The notes under the pieces are model-generated. The model searched no databases. It was not told the DNA's origin and saw nothing but the letters and a program-made list of their open reading frames with translations. Made by a program: the position numbers and the translations under genes. From Akkermansiaceae bacterium (GTDB lineage: Bacteria > Verrucomicrobiota > Verrucomicrobiia > Verrucomicrobiales > Akkermansiaceae), in contig JALZVA010000180.1 in the NCBI GenBank assembly GCA_023301335.1, forward strand, positions 1 through 18,076: DNA of 18,076 nt, in the 5' to 3' direction. How positions within the stretch are numbered: position 1 is the stretch's first letter; each line of letters opens with the position of its first letter. Below, piece after piece: positions 1 through 6,522 of the stretch.

Positions 1-252
1 CTCGCACACGTTTGGGGAAAACAGAGGTTTAAAACAGAAGATGACTCGCGTAATAGTCTTCTTCTCGCACTCATCACCCTAGGGGAAGGCTGGCATAATA
101 ATCATCATCGCTATCCCCATAGCACACGTCAGGGATTTCGGTGGTGGGAAATTGATATAACCTACTATGGCCTGAAAGTAATGTCATGGCTAGGACTTGT
201 CAGAAATCTCAAACGCGTTCCAAAGCAATTATTAGGAGAGCGTCTCAAATGA
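1..252 (+). CDS. Acyl-CoA/fatty acid desaturase, C-terminal part (truncated by window edge)
   Basis: The first 83 codons are open in frame 1 and end at a TGA at 250-252; the start lies outside the window. The fragment contains GEGWHNNHH at about residues 30-38. This is the third histidine box (HxxHH) of membrane-bound delta-9-type acyl desaturases, which hold a di-iron centre and put a cis double bond into a saturated acyl chain. The next residues, a WWEIDITYYGLK-like stretch and a short basic tail, also match the C-terminal end of that family. The stop overlaps the ATG of the FAD oxidoreductase by 4 nt (ATGA), so the two are probably co-translated. In context it likely makes the unsaturated substrate for the downstream methyltransferases (inference). 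The first two histidine boxes cannot be seen here. Too short for an ORF-length cutoff but well supported. Confidence 0.9.
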   Translation, partial: LAHVWGKQRFKTEDDSRNSLLLALITLGEGWHNNHHRYPHSTRQGFRWWEIDITYYGLKVMSWLGLVRNLKRVPKQLLGERLK

Positions 253-1553
253 AATTAGACTCAAGCAATCAATTGGACCAGAAGCAAAAGCCTAAGATCG
301 CAATTATAGGTCTTGGTATTTCGGGGTTGGGTTGTGCTCATTTTCTCAAAGATGATGCAGACCTAACACTTTACGAGGCAAACGACTATGTTGGTGGCCA
401 CACTAATACCGTGACTATAAAGGAAGGTGAAAAAGACATTCCTATCGATACTGGTTTTATGGTTTATAATGAAGACACGTATCCACACCTCACACGGCTC
501 TTTGCTGAGCTAAAGGTGAAGACAAAAGAAACCTGTATGTCATTTTCGGTGAACCACATTCCAGACGGTATCGAATACAACGGAGGGGTTCTAAATCAGA
601 TATTTGGCCACCGAAAAAACATCTTCAATTTCCAGTTCTGGAAAATGCTGTTAAAGATTAAACGTTTCAACACCGATGCTCTAGCAGATATCGAAAATGA
701 GGAGCTACACCACCTAACACTCCGTCAATATGTTGAGTATCGTGGTTACGGTGAATACTTTCTTCGATGGTATTTGGTCCCTATGGCATCAGCTGTATGG
801 TCTAGTCCACCTGAAAAAATTGAAGCATTTCCTGCGATTACTTTATTGAGGTTCTGGAGGAATCACGGGTTCTTGGCTGTAGAGAAACGAAAGCAATGGC
901 GAACAGTCTGTGGAGGTGCAAAAAACTATGTGGCAAAGCTGACCGCACCATTGAAGGATAGAATTCAGGTGAATAACCCTGTGACTTCTGTAAAGAGAGA
1001 AGGCGAGAGTGTCATAGTCACGAGTAGGAACGGTAGTTCAAGATTCGATAAAGTGATCCTAGCCACTCACGGCGATGATTCGTTGAAGATGCTTGCAGAT
1101 CCGAGCAATATAGAACAAGACGTTCTTTCTGCCTTTCAATATCAGCCAAACACTGCCGTCATGCATACCGATACTTCTATCATGCCGAAGAATAAACGCT
1201 GTTGGGCGTCGTGGAATTATCGTATCACTAAGTCTGCTCAGTCTTTGAAAAGTTCTACCATTTATTGGATGAATTCTCTACAAGGCATTTCTGATAAGGA
1301 ACAATACTTTGTTTCTATAAATCCTGAGACTGACCCTGAAAATATTCTTAAAACCATTTATTACCGCCATCCACTTTTCGATCTCAATGCCATTGCTGCC
1401 CAGTCGAAGATACCTGAGCTTCACAATGAGGGACTCAACCAAACAAACACCTTTTACTGTGGAGCATGGCAACGCTATGGATTCCATGAAGACGGTCTAC
1501 TCTCTGCGGTGAACCTCTGTGAAAAAATCTTAGGAAGGGACGTTTGGCAATGA
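249..1553 (+). CDS. FAD-dependent oxidoreductase, amine-oxidase-like (COG2907 type)
   Basis: A 434-residue flavoprotein. The N-terminal dinucleotide-binding motif GLGISG is at residues 21-26, followed by Glu43 at the end of beta-2 (ribose contact) and VGGHTNT at about 48-54. This is the usual Rossmann signature of the amine oxidase/phytoene-desaturase-like superfamily. A second FAD-contact segment lies near the C-terminus (FYCGAWQRYGFHEDGLLSA). Proteins of this type recur beside DUF1365 and cyclopropane-synthase-like genes, and a related domain is fused to plant cyclopropane synthases. The substrate is probably an acyl chain of a phospholipid (inference). I chose ATG 249 over an in-frame upstream ATG at 186, because 249 overlaps the desaturase stop (ATGA), has AGGAG at 234-238, and puts the Rossmann motif at the usual distance from the N-terminus. 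The reaction itself is not certain. Confidence 0.88.
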   Translation: MKLDSSNQLDQKQKPKIAIIGLGISGLGCAHFLKDDADLTLYEANDYVGGHTNTVTIKEGEKDIPIDTGFMVYNEDTYPHLTRLFAELKVKTKETCMSFSVNHIPDGIEYNGGVLNQIFGHRKNIFNFQFWKMLLKIKRFNTDALADIENEELHHLTLRQYVEYRGYGEYFLRWYLVPMASAVWSSPPEKIEAFPAITLLRFWRNHGFLAVEKRKQWRTVCGGAKNYVAKLTAPLKDRIQVNNPVTSVKREGESVIVTSRNGSSRFDKVILATHGDDSLKMLADPSNIEQDVLSAFQYQPNTAVMHTDTSIMPKNKRCWASWNYRITKSAQSLKSSTIYWMNSLQGISDKEQYFVSINPETDPENILKTIYYRHPLFDLNAIAAQSKIPELHNEGLNQTNTFYCGAWQRYGFHEDGLLSAVNLCEKILGRDVWQ

Positions 1554-2338
1554 ACTCCAGTTTATACCAATGCAAGATATTCCACAAACGTCTCAAGCCC
1601 GTGGAGCGACAGTTTTCCTACGCTGTCTTTATGCTGTCCATCGACCTAGATGAGCTTGACCAATTGGACAAGAAGCATTTTTTATTTAGCAGAAATAGTT
1701 GGAATATTTATTCAATATACGATGCTGATTACCTAGATCCCAGCTCTGAGCCGATCAAACATAAGCTCATCAATTTTTTACAAAACCAAGGGGTTGAAAC
1801 TGAAAATATATCATGCTTCATCTTGCAGACATTCCCCAGAGTGTTGGGCTATCAGTTTAATCCAGTTTCATTTTACTACCTAAAAGATAGGGACGCCAAC
1901 GTCATTGCCACTGTCGCTGAAGTCGGTAATACTTACCATGAGAAAAAACTCTTCCTGATTTCGGAAAAAGATAAACGCGGCTGGTTCTGTAGTAAAACGA
2001 GAAAGAATTTCTATGTCTCTCCATTCTCTAATGTCGACGACATTTTTGACTTTCAAATTGGCCCAATAGGCAAAAAATGGTCGGTAAATATCAACGACCT
2101 TGATGAAGAGGGCATTGTCCTTGTTAGCACTATCCGAGGAGAACAAAAAAAGCTCACTTCGATACGGCTATTTAGTTATGTCTTTCGTTATCCACTATTA
2201 ACAACTCGTATTATTTTTCTTATCCATTGGCACGCATTAGTCATGTGGCTCAAAAAATTGCCCATTTCCAATAAGAAAAAAACTGCCCAGCAACAAACTG
2301 ACGTGCTTCGCCCACACCATAGCCTAACCAAAAAATAG
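1550..2338 (+). CDS. DUF1365 family protein
   Basis: A 262-residue protein of the DUF1365 family (COG3496). Family hallmarks are the N-terminal SxLYxCKIFHKRLKP stretch with the FSY motif after it, the GYQFNPVSFYY core (NPVSFYY at residues 104-110), and the EVGNTYHEKKLF segment. The biochemical role of the family is unsettled. It is almost always found between a COG2907 flavoprotein and a cyclopropane-synthase-family methyltransferase, as here, so it is taken as a partner in acyl-chain modification. The start is ATG 1550, which overlaps the upstream TGA (ATGA) and has AGGAAGGGA at 1532-1540; an in-frame TTG at 1544 is a poorer choice. A hydrophobic stretch near residues 212-230 may associate with the membrane. 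The C-terminus is basic and polar. Confidence 0.9.
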   Translation: MNSSLYQCKIFHKRLKPVERQFSYAVFMLSIDLDELDQLDKKHFLFSRNSWNIYSIYDADYLDPSSEPIKHKLINFLQNQGVETENISCFILQTFPRVLGYQFNPVSFYYLKDRDANVIATVAEVGNTYHEKKLFLISEKDKRGWFCSKTRKNFYVSPFSNVDDIFDFQIGPIGKKWSVNINDLDEEGIVLVSTIRGEQKKLTSIRLFSYVFRYPLLTTRIIFLIHWHALVMWLKKLPISNKKKTAQQQTDVLRPHHSLTKK

Positions 2339-2340
2339 CC

Positions 2341-3603
2341 ATGACCTCTACCTCTGTGAATCCATCAAAACCTATCAACTACGGTTGGCAGCAAAAAGCC
2401 ATCCATAAGCTTTTTTCCGGAATGCAACAAGGGGGTCTCGAACTCATCTATAGCTCTGGAGAATCGGTGTGTTATGGAGAAAACGATCATCCGACTCAGG
2501 CGACTATTCAACTCAATGAAGATAGAGAGTTCTTTCGCCAATGTGTAGCATTTGGTAATGTAGGAATGGGTGAGTCCTATATGGCTAAAGTGTGGGACAC
2601 CCCTGACATTCAAGCTGTCATTACTTGGTTCATCCGTAACATGAATGCTAATATGGGAGCAAAGGCTTCTTCTAACAGACTCAAAGCTGTTAATAAGCTC
2701 AAGTTTCTGAATAAATTTTTCCATATTGCTAGAGCCAACACTATCAGAACGAGTAAAAAAAACATTTCTGAACACTATGACCTGGGCAATGATTTCTACA
2801 AACTCTTCCTCGACAAGTCTATGACCTATTCTAGTGGTCTTTTTATATCAGACGACTGTAACCTGGAACAATCACAGTATGAAAAATATGACGCACTTTG
2901 CCGTAAGCTGCAGCTAAAGCCTGGCGACGAAGTTTTAGAGATAGGCTGTGGCTGGGGAGGGTTCGCCTGCCACGCAGCTCAGCATTATGGTAGCAATATT
3001 ACAGGAATTACGATCTCAGAGGAGCAACTTAAATATGCACTGAAACGGGTCAAAGACGCTGACCTCCAAGACAAAATTGATTTTAGACTTCAAGACTACC
3101 GTGAGGTCAAAGGTAAGTTTGACTATATCGTATCGATTGAGATGTTAGAAGCTGTTGGAGATAAATTCCTCCCTGGCTATTTTACAAAATGTAATGAACT
3201 CCTCAAACCAGATGGTGCGTTAGCACTTCAAATGATTACTGTTCCTGACTGTAGGTATGATGAACTCAAACGAGGTGTGGATTTTATCCAACGTCACATT
3301 TTTCCAGGCTCCCTATTGATTTCTTTAGGGCGCCTCAACGAAGTAATGAAGAAGACTGGTCAACTGACAACCTTCCAAGTTGACGATATGGGGCTTGATT
3401 ACGCTAAAACACTTGCCGAATGGTATAAGCGCTTCAATGATCAATCTCTTGTCGTCCGTGATCAAGGGTTCAGTGAAACCTTCATCCGCAAGTGGAATTA
3501 TTATCTCAAATACTGTGAGGCAGCATTCGCCACGAGAAATATAAGTGTAGTTCAAGCTATTTATACCAAGCCTAATAATGAAAAAATAAAACCTGTTAGG
3601 TAA
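2341..3603 (+). CDS. Cyclopropane-fatty-acyl-phospholipid synthase family SAM methyltransferase
   Basis: A 420-residue CFA-synthase-family (COG2230) enzyme that would transfer carbon from S-adenosylmethionine to the double bond of an acyl chain in a membrane phospholipid. Visible parts are an N-terminal lipid-binding-type domain (about 1-140), YDLGNDFY and MTYSSG at about 147-166, the SAM-binding motif VLEIGCGWGG (198-207), IEMLEAVG with Glu270 aligned by eye to the catalytic-site Glu239 of the E. coli enzyme, and FIQRHIFPG. Two residues that hold bicarbonate in classical synthases appear changed: the active-site Cys is Ser165, and the position of His266 reads Gln (ALQMITV). Such changes are common in the DUF1365-linked subfamily and make plain methylation, rather than cyclopropanation, a real possibility. 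The ATG lies 2 nt after the DUF1365 stop, with no clear Shine-Dalgarno sequence. Confidence 0.92.
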   Translation: MTSTSVNPSKPINYGWQQKAIHKLFSGMQQGGLELIYSSGESVCYGENDHPTQATIQLNEDREFFRQCVAFGNVGMGESYMAKVWDTPDIQAVITWFIRNMNANMGAKASSNRLKAVNKLKFLNKFFHIARANTIRTSKKNISEHYDLGNDFYKLFLDKSMTYSSGLFISDDCNLEQSQYEKYDALCRKLQLKPGDEVLEIGCGWGGFACHAAQHYGSNITGITISEEQLKYALKRVKDADLQDKIDFRLQDYREVKGKFDYIVSIEMLEAVGDKFLPGYFTKCNELLKPDGALALQMITVPDCRYDELKRGVDFIQRHIFPGSLLISLGRLNEVMKKTGQLTTFQVDDMGLDYAKTLAEWYKRFNDQSLVVRDQGFSETFIRKWNYYLKYCEAAFATRNISVVQAIYTKPNNEKIKPVR

Positions 3604-3659
3604 TTGTTTTAACGTTTTTTACATCTGAATTTGGCCACCTTGCATTCTAATAGATATTA

Positions 3660-4445
3660 ATGGACGTCCTGGTACTATCATTTCTGATTCTTGCCGCTCT
3701 CTTTATCGTGGGATGGCAAGTTGCAAAACGTATCTCTAATGTAAGTATCGTCGATGCTATGTGGGCCTATGCTTTGCTCATCCCAATTTGTATATTTATT
3801 ATAGCCAACGAAGGCGGGACTGCCAGGAATGTGATATTGTTGTCGATAGCAGCTGCTTGGTCCTTAAGATTAGGTACCCTCTTAGCATTACGAATTTATC
3901 GATCTTACCCAATTGAAGACAACCGTTACAGAGAGTTACGCAAACTATGGAAAGAACAGTCTCATAGAAACTTTTTCATTTTGTTCCAGATCAACGTGCT
4001 ATTAGTTTTTTTGCTTTCATTGCCGTTTTATTTTGCCTCGAAAAACTCTGCTAGTCTTGGAACTTTAGAGTGGATCGGGTTGGTTGTATTTCTCATAGGC
4101 TGGCTCGGAGAAAGCCTGGCTGATAGGCAACTGTCTAATTTCTTAAAAAAGAACAAAAGTAATAAAATCTGTGAAGTTGGACTATGGAACTACAGCCGAC
4201 ATCCTAATTACTTTTTTGAGGCAGTTATCTGGATTGGAATTTACATCTTCTGTTCTGCCTCACCACTTGGCTATTTATGCATTCACGCTCCACTCTTAAT
4301 GATTTTTCTACTCACAAAAGTGACAGGAGTTCCACCGGCAGAAAAGTCATCAATCGCCAGTAAAGGCGAAGCCTACAGGGCTTACCAGAAAACAACTAGT
4401 TCCTTTATCCCATGGTTCAAGAAAACCCCTAAATCTAAAAATTAA
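3660..4445 (+). CDS. DUF1295 / steroid 5-alpha-reductase-like membrane protein
   Basis: A 261-residue polytopic membrane protein of the DUF1295 family (COG3752), related to the steroid 5-alpha-reductase C-terminal domain and isoprenylcysteine methyltransferase folds. I see about six hydrophobic segments. The first runs over residues 2-17, and others fall near 38-75, 102-122, 131-148 and 190-220. The conserved C-terminal block is GLWNYSRHPNYFFE (NYSRHPNYF at 177-185), then LLTKVTGVPPAEKSS and a KGEAYRAYQKTTSSFIPWF ending. Family members are presumed NADPH-dependent reductases or methyltransferase-like enzymes, but few are characterised. Located between two CFA-type methyltransferases, it may reduce an acyl double bond or a methylated intermediate (inference). 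It follows the previous gene after 56 nt that hold no terminator I can recognise, so it probably belongs to the same transcript. Confidence 0.88.
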   Translation: MDVLVLSFLILAALFIVGWQVAKRISNVSIVDAMWAYALLIPICIFIIANEGGTARNVILLSIAAAWSLRLGTLLALRIYRSYPIEDNRYRELRKLWKEQSHRNFFILFQINVLLVFLLSLPFYFASKNSASLGTLEWIGLVVFLIGWLGESLADRQLSNFLKKNKSNKICEVGLWNYSRHPNYFFEAVIWIGIYIFCSASPLGYLCIHAPLLMIFLLTKVTGVPPAEKSSIASKGEAYRAYQKTTSSFIPWFKKTPKSKN

Positions 4446-4492
4446 ACCTTCTCGTTCCGTATTCAAAGCGTATTCAACATTCTTATAATTTT

Positions 4493-5560
4493 ATGAAATC
4501 CACTCTCAATAACTTGCTAGTAAATGATCGAATCCCTGATGCCCTGATTAGGCTTGGAATTCGTAAACGCCTTCTTAAGACTTTAGATAAAGTTCGCTCT
4601 AATAATTGTGAATCAAGACAAACGGCACTTACAAATCATGTTCATGATCTTAAATCTAGTCCACTTGCCATCTCCACAGATGAGGCCAATGAGCAGCACT
4701 ACGAGTTACCCACCAAGTTTTTTCAAGCTTGCCTTGGTCCGCACCTGAAATATAGCTCTGGCTACTGGGTTGATGGTGAATCTAGTTCTGATATTGAAGC
4801 TTCAGAATCCCGGATGTTGGAACTCACATGTGAACGAGCCGGCTTGGAAGACGGTCAATCTATCCTTGAATTAGGCTGCGGTTGGGGATCTTTGACACTA
4901 TGGATGGCAAAACAGTACCCAAATTCAATAATCACGGCCATTTCCAACTCGAATAGTCAACGAGAGTTCATCACCTCTCAACTTGCTGAAAGGGGGCTTA
5001 ATAACGTCACAATCAAAACCGTAAATATGATTGATTATCGTGGAGAAGGTGACAGTCAATTTGACCGTGTGGTCTCAGTAGAGATGTTTGAACATATGAA
5101 AAATTATCAACTATTGTTAGAACGAATTAGTCAATGGTTAAAGCCTGAAGGTAAACTCTTTGTTCATATTTTTACTCATAAGGATACCTCTTACCATTAT
5201 GAGATCGAGAGTGACGATGACTGGATGAGTAAATACTTCTTCACTGGTGGTCAAATGCCCTCAGACGATCTACTGCTCTACTTTCAAGACCATCTTGCGA
5301 TAGAGAATCACTGGCAAGTTAATGGAAGCCATTACCAACGTACTAGTAATGCTTGGCTAGATCGAATGGACTTAAATAAAAATGAATTGTTTCCTCTAAT
5401 AGTAGAGACCTATGGTAATCATCAAGCTACAAAATGGTGGGTATACTGGCGTTGTTTTTACATGGCCTGTGCTGAGCTTTGGGGGTTCCGCGACGGAGAG
5501 GAGTGGTTTGTATCGCACTACAGGTTCACCAATAGGAAGCTTCAAGCCTTAACTTCTTAG
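4493..5560 (+). CDS. CFA-superfamily SAM methyltransferase, coclaurine-N-methyltransferase-like
   Basis: A 355-residue second member of the cyclopropane synthase superfamily, shorter at the N-terminus than the 420-residue paralog and closer to the coclaurine N-methyltransferase-like branch. Visible motifs are YSSGYW (87-92), ILELGCGWGS (124-133, SAM binding), VEMFEHM (Glu200), LFVHIFTH, and the C-terminal WRCFYMACAELWGF...EEWFVSHYRF block typical of that branch. As in the paralog, the active-site Cys of classical synthases is replaced by Ser (Ser89), while the Glu and a His are kept. The substrate cannot be read from sequence; the setting suggests an acyl lipid rather than an alkaloid-like amine (inference). 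It starts 47 nt after DUF1295, has no strong ribosome binding site, and is the last intact gene of the cluster. Confidence 0.9.
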   Translation: MKSTLNNLLVNDRIPDALIRLGIRKRLLKTLDKVRSNNCESRQTALTNHVHDLKSSPLAISTDEANEQHYELPTKFFQACLGPHLKYSSGYWVDGESSSDIEASESRMLELTCERAGLEDGQSILELGCGWGSLTLWMAKQYPNSIITAISNSNSQREFITSQLAERGLNNVTIKTVNMIDYRGEGDSQFDRVVSVEMFEHMKNYQLLLERISQWLKPEGKLFVHIFTHKDTSYHYEIESDDDWMSKYFFTGGQMPSDDLLLYFQDHLAIENHWQVNGSHYQRTSNAWLDRMDLNKNELFPLIVETYGNHQATKWWVYWRCFYMACAELWGFRDGEEWFVSHYRFTNRKLQALTS

Positions 5561-5564
5561 AAGG

Positions 5565-5630
5565 ATGGAAAAATATCTAGGATTTGTTCTCTTGTTAATT
5601 GGGTTCAATTTACAAGGAAAAGTATTTTGA
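5565..5630 (+). pseudogene. Short signal-peptide-like ORF, possible stump of a sixth cluster gene
   Basis: A 21-codon frame begins 4 nt after the methyltransferase stop, with AAGG directly in front of the ATG, and ends at TGA 5628-5630. Its product begins MEKYLGFVLLLIGF: one positive charge, then a hydrophobic core, like a signal peptide. Related clusters in proteobacteria often carry a small exported protein next to the methyltransferase. This could be the N-terminal stump of such a gene, cut off by the decayed IS3-like element that follows, or a chance frame. No more of the putative gene can be recognised downstream. Confidence 0.35.
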
Positions 5631-5653
5631 AATATGGTATGAGAGAACAAGGC

Positions 5654-5904
5654 TAGATCATTTCTTTAGGCGAGGGAGTAAGTGGAGCCTCCGAGGGTAA
5701 TCCACCTGTTAAGATGGCCGATGAAATCCGGAGATTGCACAAGTAGATTTAAAAAATATCAACGCAGAGAAGATATTCTAAAAAAGCTGCGTTCATATTT
5801 GGAAGCGATCCTCGTAACGATATGAGCTAATTGATCACATTAGGATAATAGCTCAATACTCCACCAACGAAATGTGCGATACCTTTGGTATCTCAAGATC
5901 AGGG
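5654..5904 (+). pseudogene. Decayed IS3-family transposase fragment (end of orfA, beginning of orfB)
   Basis: No intact frame exists, but pieces in register resemble the OrfA C-terminus and OrfB N-terminus of IS3-family elements. In frame 2 (codon starts at 5717 and on) ADEIRRLHK is followed by stops at 5744 and 5750, then by KKAAFIFGSDPRND at about 5780-5821. The usual OrfA end is DEIRRL...ERDILKKAAA-F. A QREDILKK piece appears one frame away at about 5760-5786, which points to a frameshift in the A-run at 5780-5785. In frame 1, HIRIIAQYSTNEMCDTFGISRSG-like residues (5836-5904) match the OrfB start, usually ...MCRVLGVSRSGYYAW. The orfA-to-orfB change is -1, as expected for IS3. Similarity stops after SRSG. 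The catalytic DDE domain and the terminal inverted repeats are absent, so it is inactive. Confidence 0.7.
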
Positions 5905-5961
5905 GGTAATGAGAGCTTAGTTCGATTCCAATTCTCCTCCTGTCAGCTATATCCTGTTTAC

Positions 5962-5991
5962 GCCTCATTCCATCAAGGACTGAGGCTTTTT
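5962..5991 (+). terminator. Rho-independent terminator
   Basis: GCCTCA (5962-5967) pairs with TGAGGC (5981-5986). After a one-by-one mismatch, TCC (5969-5971) pairs with GGA (5977-5979) around an ATCAA loop, and five T residues follow (5987-5991). This is a strong intrinsic terminator on the + strand. It would stop transcripts from the lipid cluster before the Lrp operon, although a lost RNA gene just upstream could have been its original owner. Confidence 0.8.
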
Positions 5992-5996
5992 AGTGC

Positions 5997-6025
5997 TTGG
6001 CACTGGGCGGGAATTAGCTTAGAAA
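5997..6025 (+). promoter_or_regulatory. Putative sigma-70-type promoter for the Lrp operon
   Basis: TTGGCA (5997-6002, five of six matches to TTGACA) and TAGAAA (6020-6025, four of six matches to TATAAT) are separated by 17 nt. They lie directly after the terminator and before the ATG at 6033. Transcription would begin within a base or two of the start codon, giving a leaderless or nearly leaderless mRNA. This agrees with the lack of a Shine-Dalgarno sequence. Judged by eye only. Confidence 0.35.
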
Positions 6026-6032
6026 TTTCCCC

Positions 6033-6518
6033 ATGACCAAGGAACCGTTACTTGAGATTTTAAGGGGAAATGCGAAATACTCCACAACCGAACTTGCTGA
6101 GCTGGCTTCTATGAGTGAGGCTGAGGTATCTGAGAAGGTAGCTGCCTGGGAAAAAGACGGCACGATCCTAGGGTATCACGCGGTAGTGGATAGAGATAAA
6201 GCGGGGGATATCACCTGCACGGCATTCATTGAGGTGAAGCTCACCCCTGAGCGTGGAGGTGGATTTGACCGTCTTGCGATGCGGATTGCACGCTTTGATC
6301 AGGTATCTTCCTGCTATCTACTTAGTGGCGGCTATGACCTGATGGTGACAGTCGATGGGAAAACTCTACGTGAGGTGGCTAGCTTTGTCTCAGAAAAATT
6401 GGCAACCGTAGAGGGCGTGCTCTCCACTGCCACCCATTTTAGATTAAAGACCTATAAGGAAAATGGTTTTATATTTGGTGTTGAAAAGCCAGAAGGTAGA
6501 CTTTCTGTAAGCCCGTAA
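6033..6518 (+). CDS. Lrp/AsnC family transcriptional regulator
   Basis: A 161-residue regulator of the leucine-responsive/AsnC family. Residues 1-50 form a winged helix-turn-helix (STTELAELASMSEAEVSEKVAAWEKDG), followed by the linker strand ILGYHAVVD. Residues about 65-145 form the RAM/AsnC ligand-binding domain, with a TAFIEVKLTPERG strand, a SGGYDLMVTVDG core and a final strand ending FRLKTYKENG. Such proteins assemble as dimers to octamers and sense amino acids. The next gene, only 4 nt away, is an aminotransferase, a pairing seen in many bacteria, so it probably controls its own operon in response to an amino acid. The ATG has no clear ribosome binding site. The effector cannot be predicted. 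Confidence 0.92.
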   Translation: MTKEPLLEILRGNAKYSTTELAELASMSEAEVSEKVAAWEKDGTILGYHAVVDRDKAGDITCTAFIEVKLTPERGGGFDRLAMRIARFDQVSSCYLLSGGYDLMVTVDGKTLREVASFVSEKLATVEGVLSTATHFRLKTYKENGFIFGVEKPEGRLSVSP

Positions 6519-6522
6519 CCAC

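Noticed and set aside
186..248. Upstream in-frame ATG at 186 for the FAD oxidoreductase, adding 21 residues
   Set aside because: It lies deep inside the desaturase gene, and the added residues (MARTCQKSQTRS...) are the out-of-frame reading of that gene. ATG 249 overlaps the desaturase stop, has AGGAG at a fitting distance, and gives a normal distance to the Rossmann motif.
4461..4489. TATAAT at 4484-4489 as a promoter for the second methyltransferase
   Set aside because: Its transcription start would fall after the ATG at 4493, and no good -35 box is at the right distance, so it is more likely A/T-rich chance sequence.
5600..5960. Intact tRNA or tmRNA gene in the 472-nt gap
   Set aside because: Only a T-loop-like string is present; no acceptor stem partner, D-arm or anticodon arm can be built around it.
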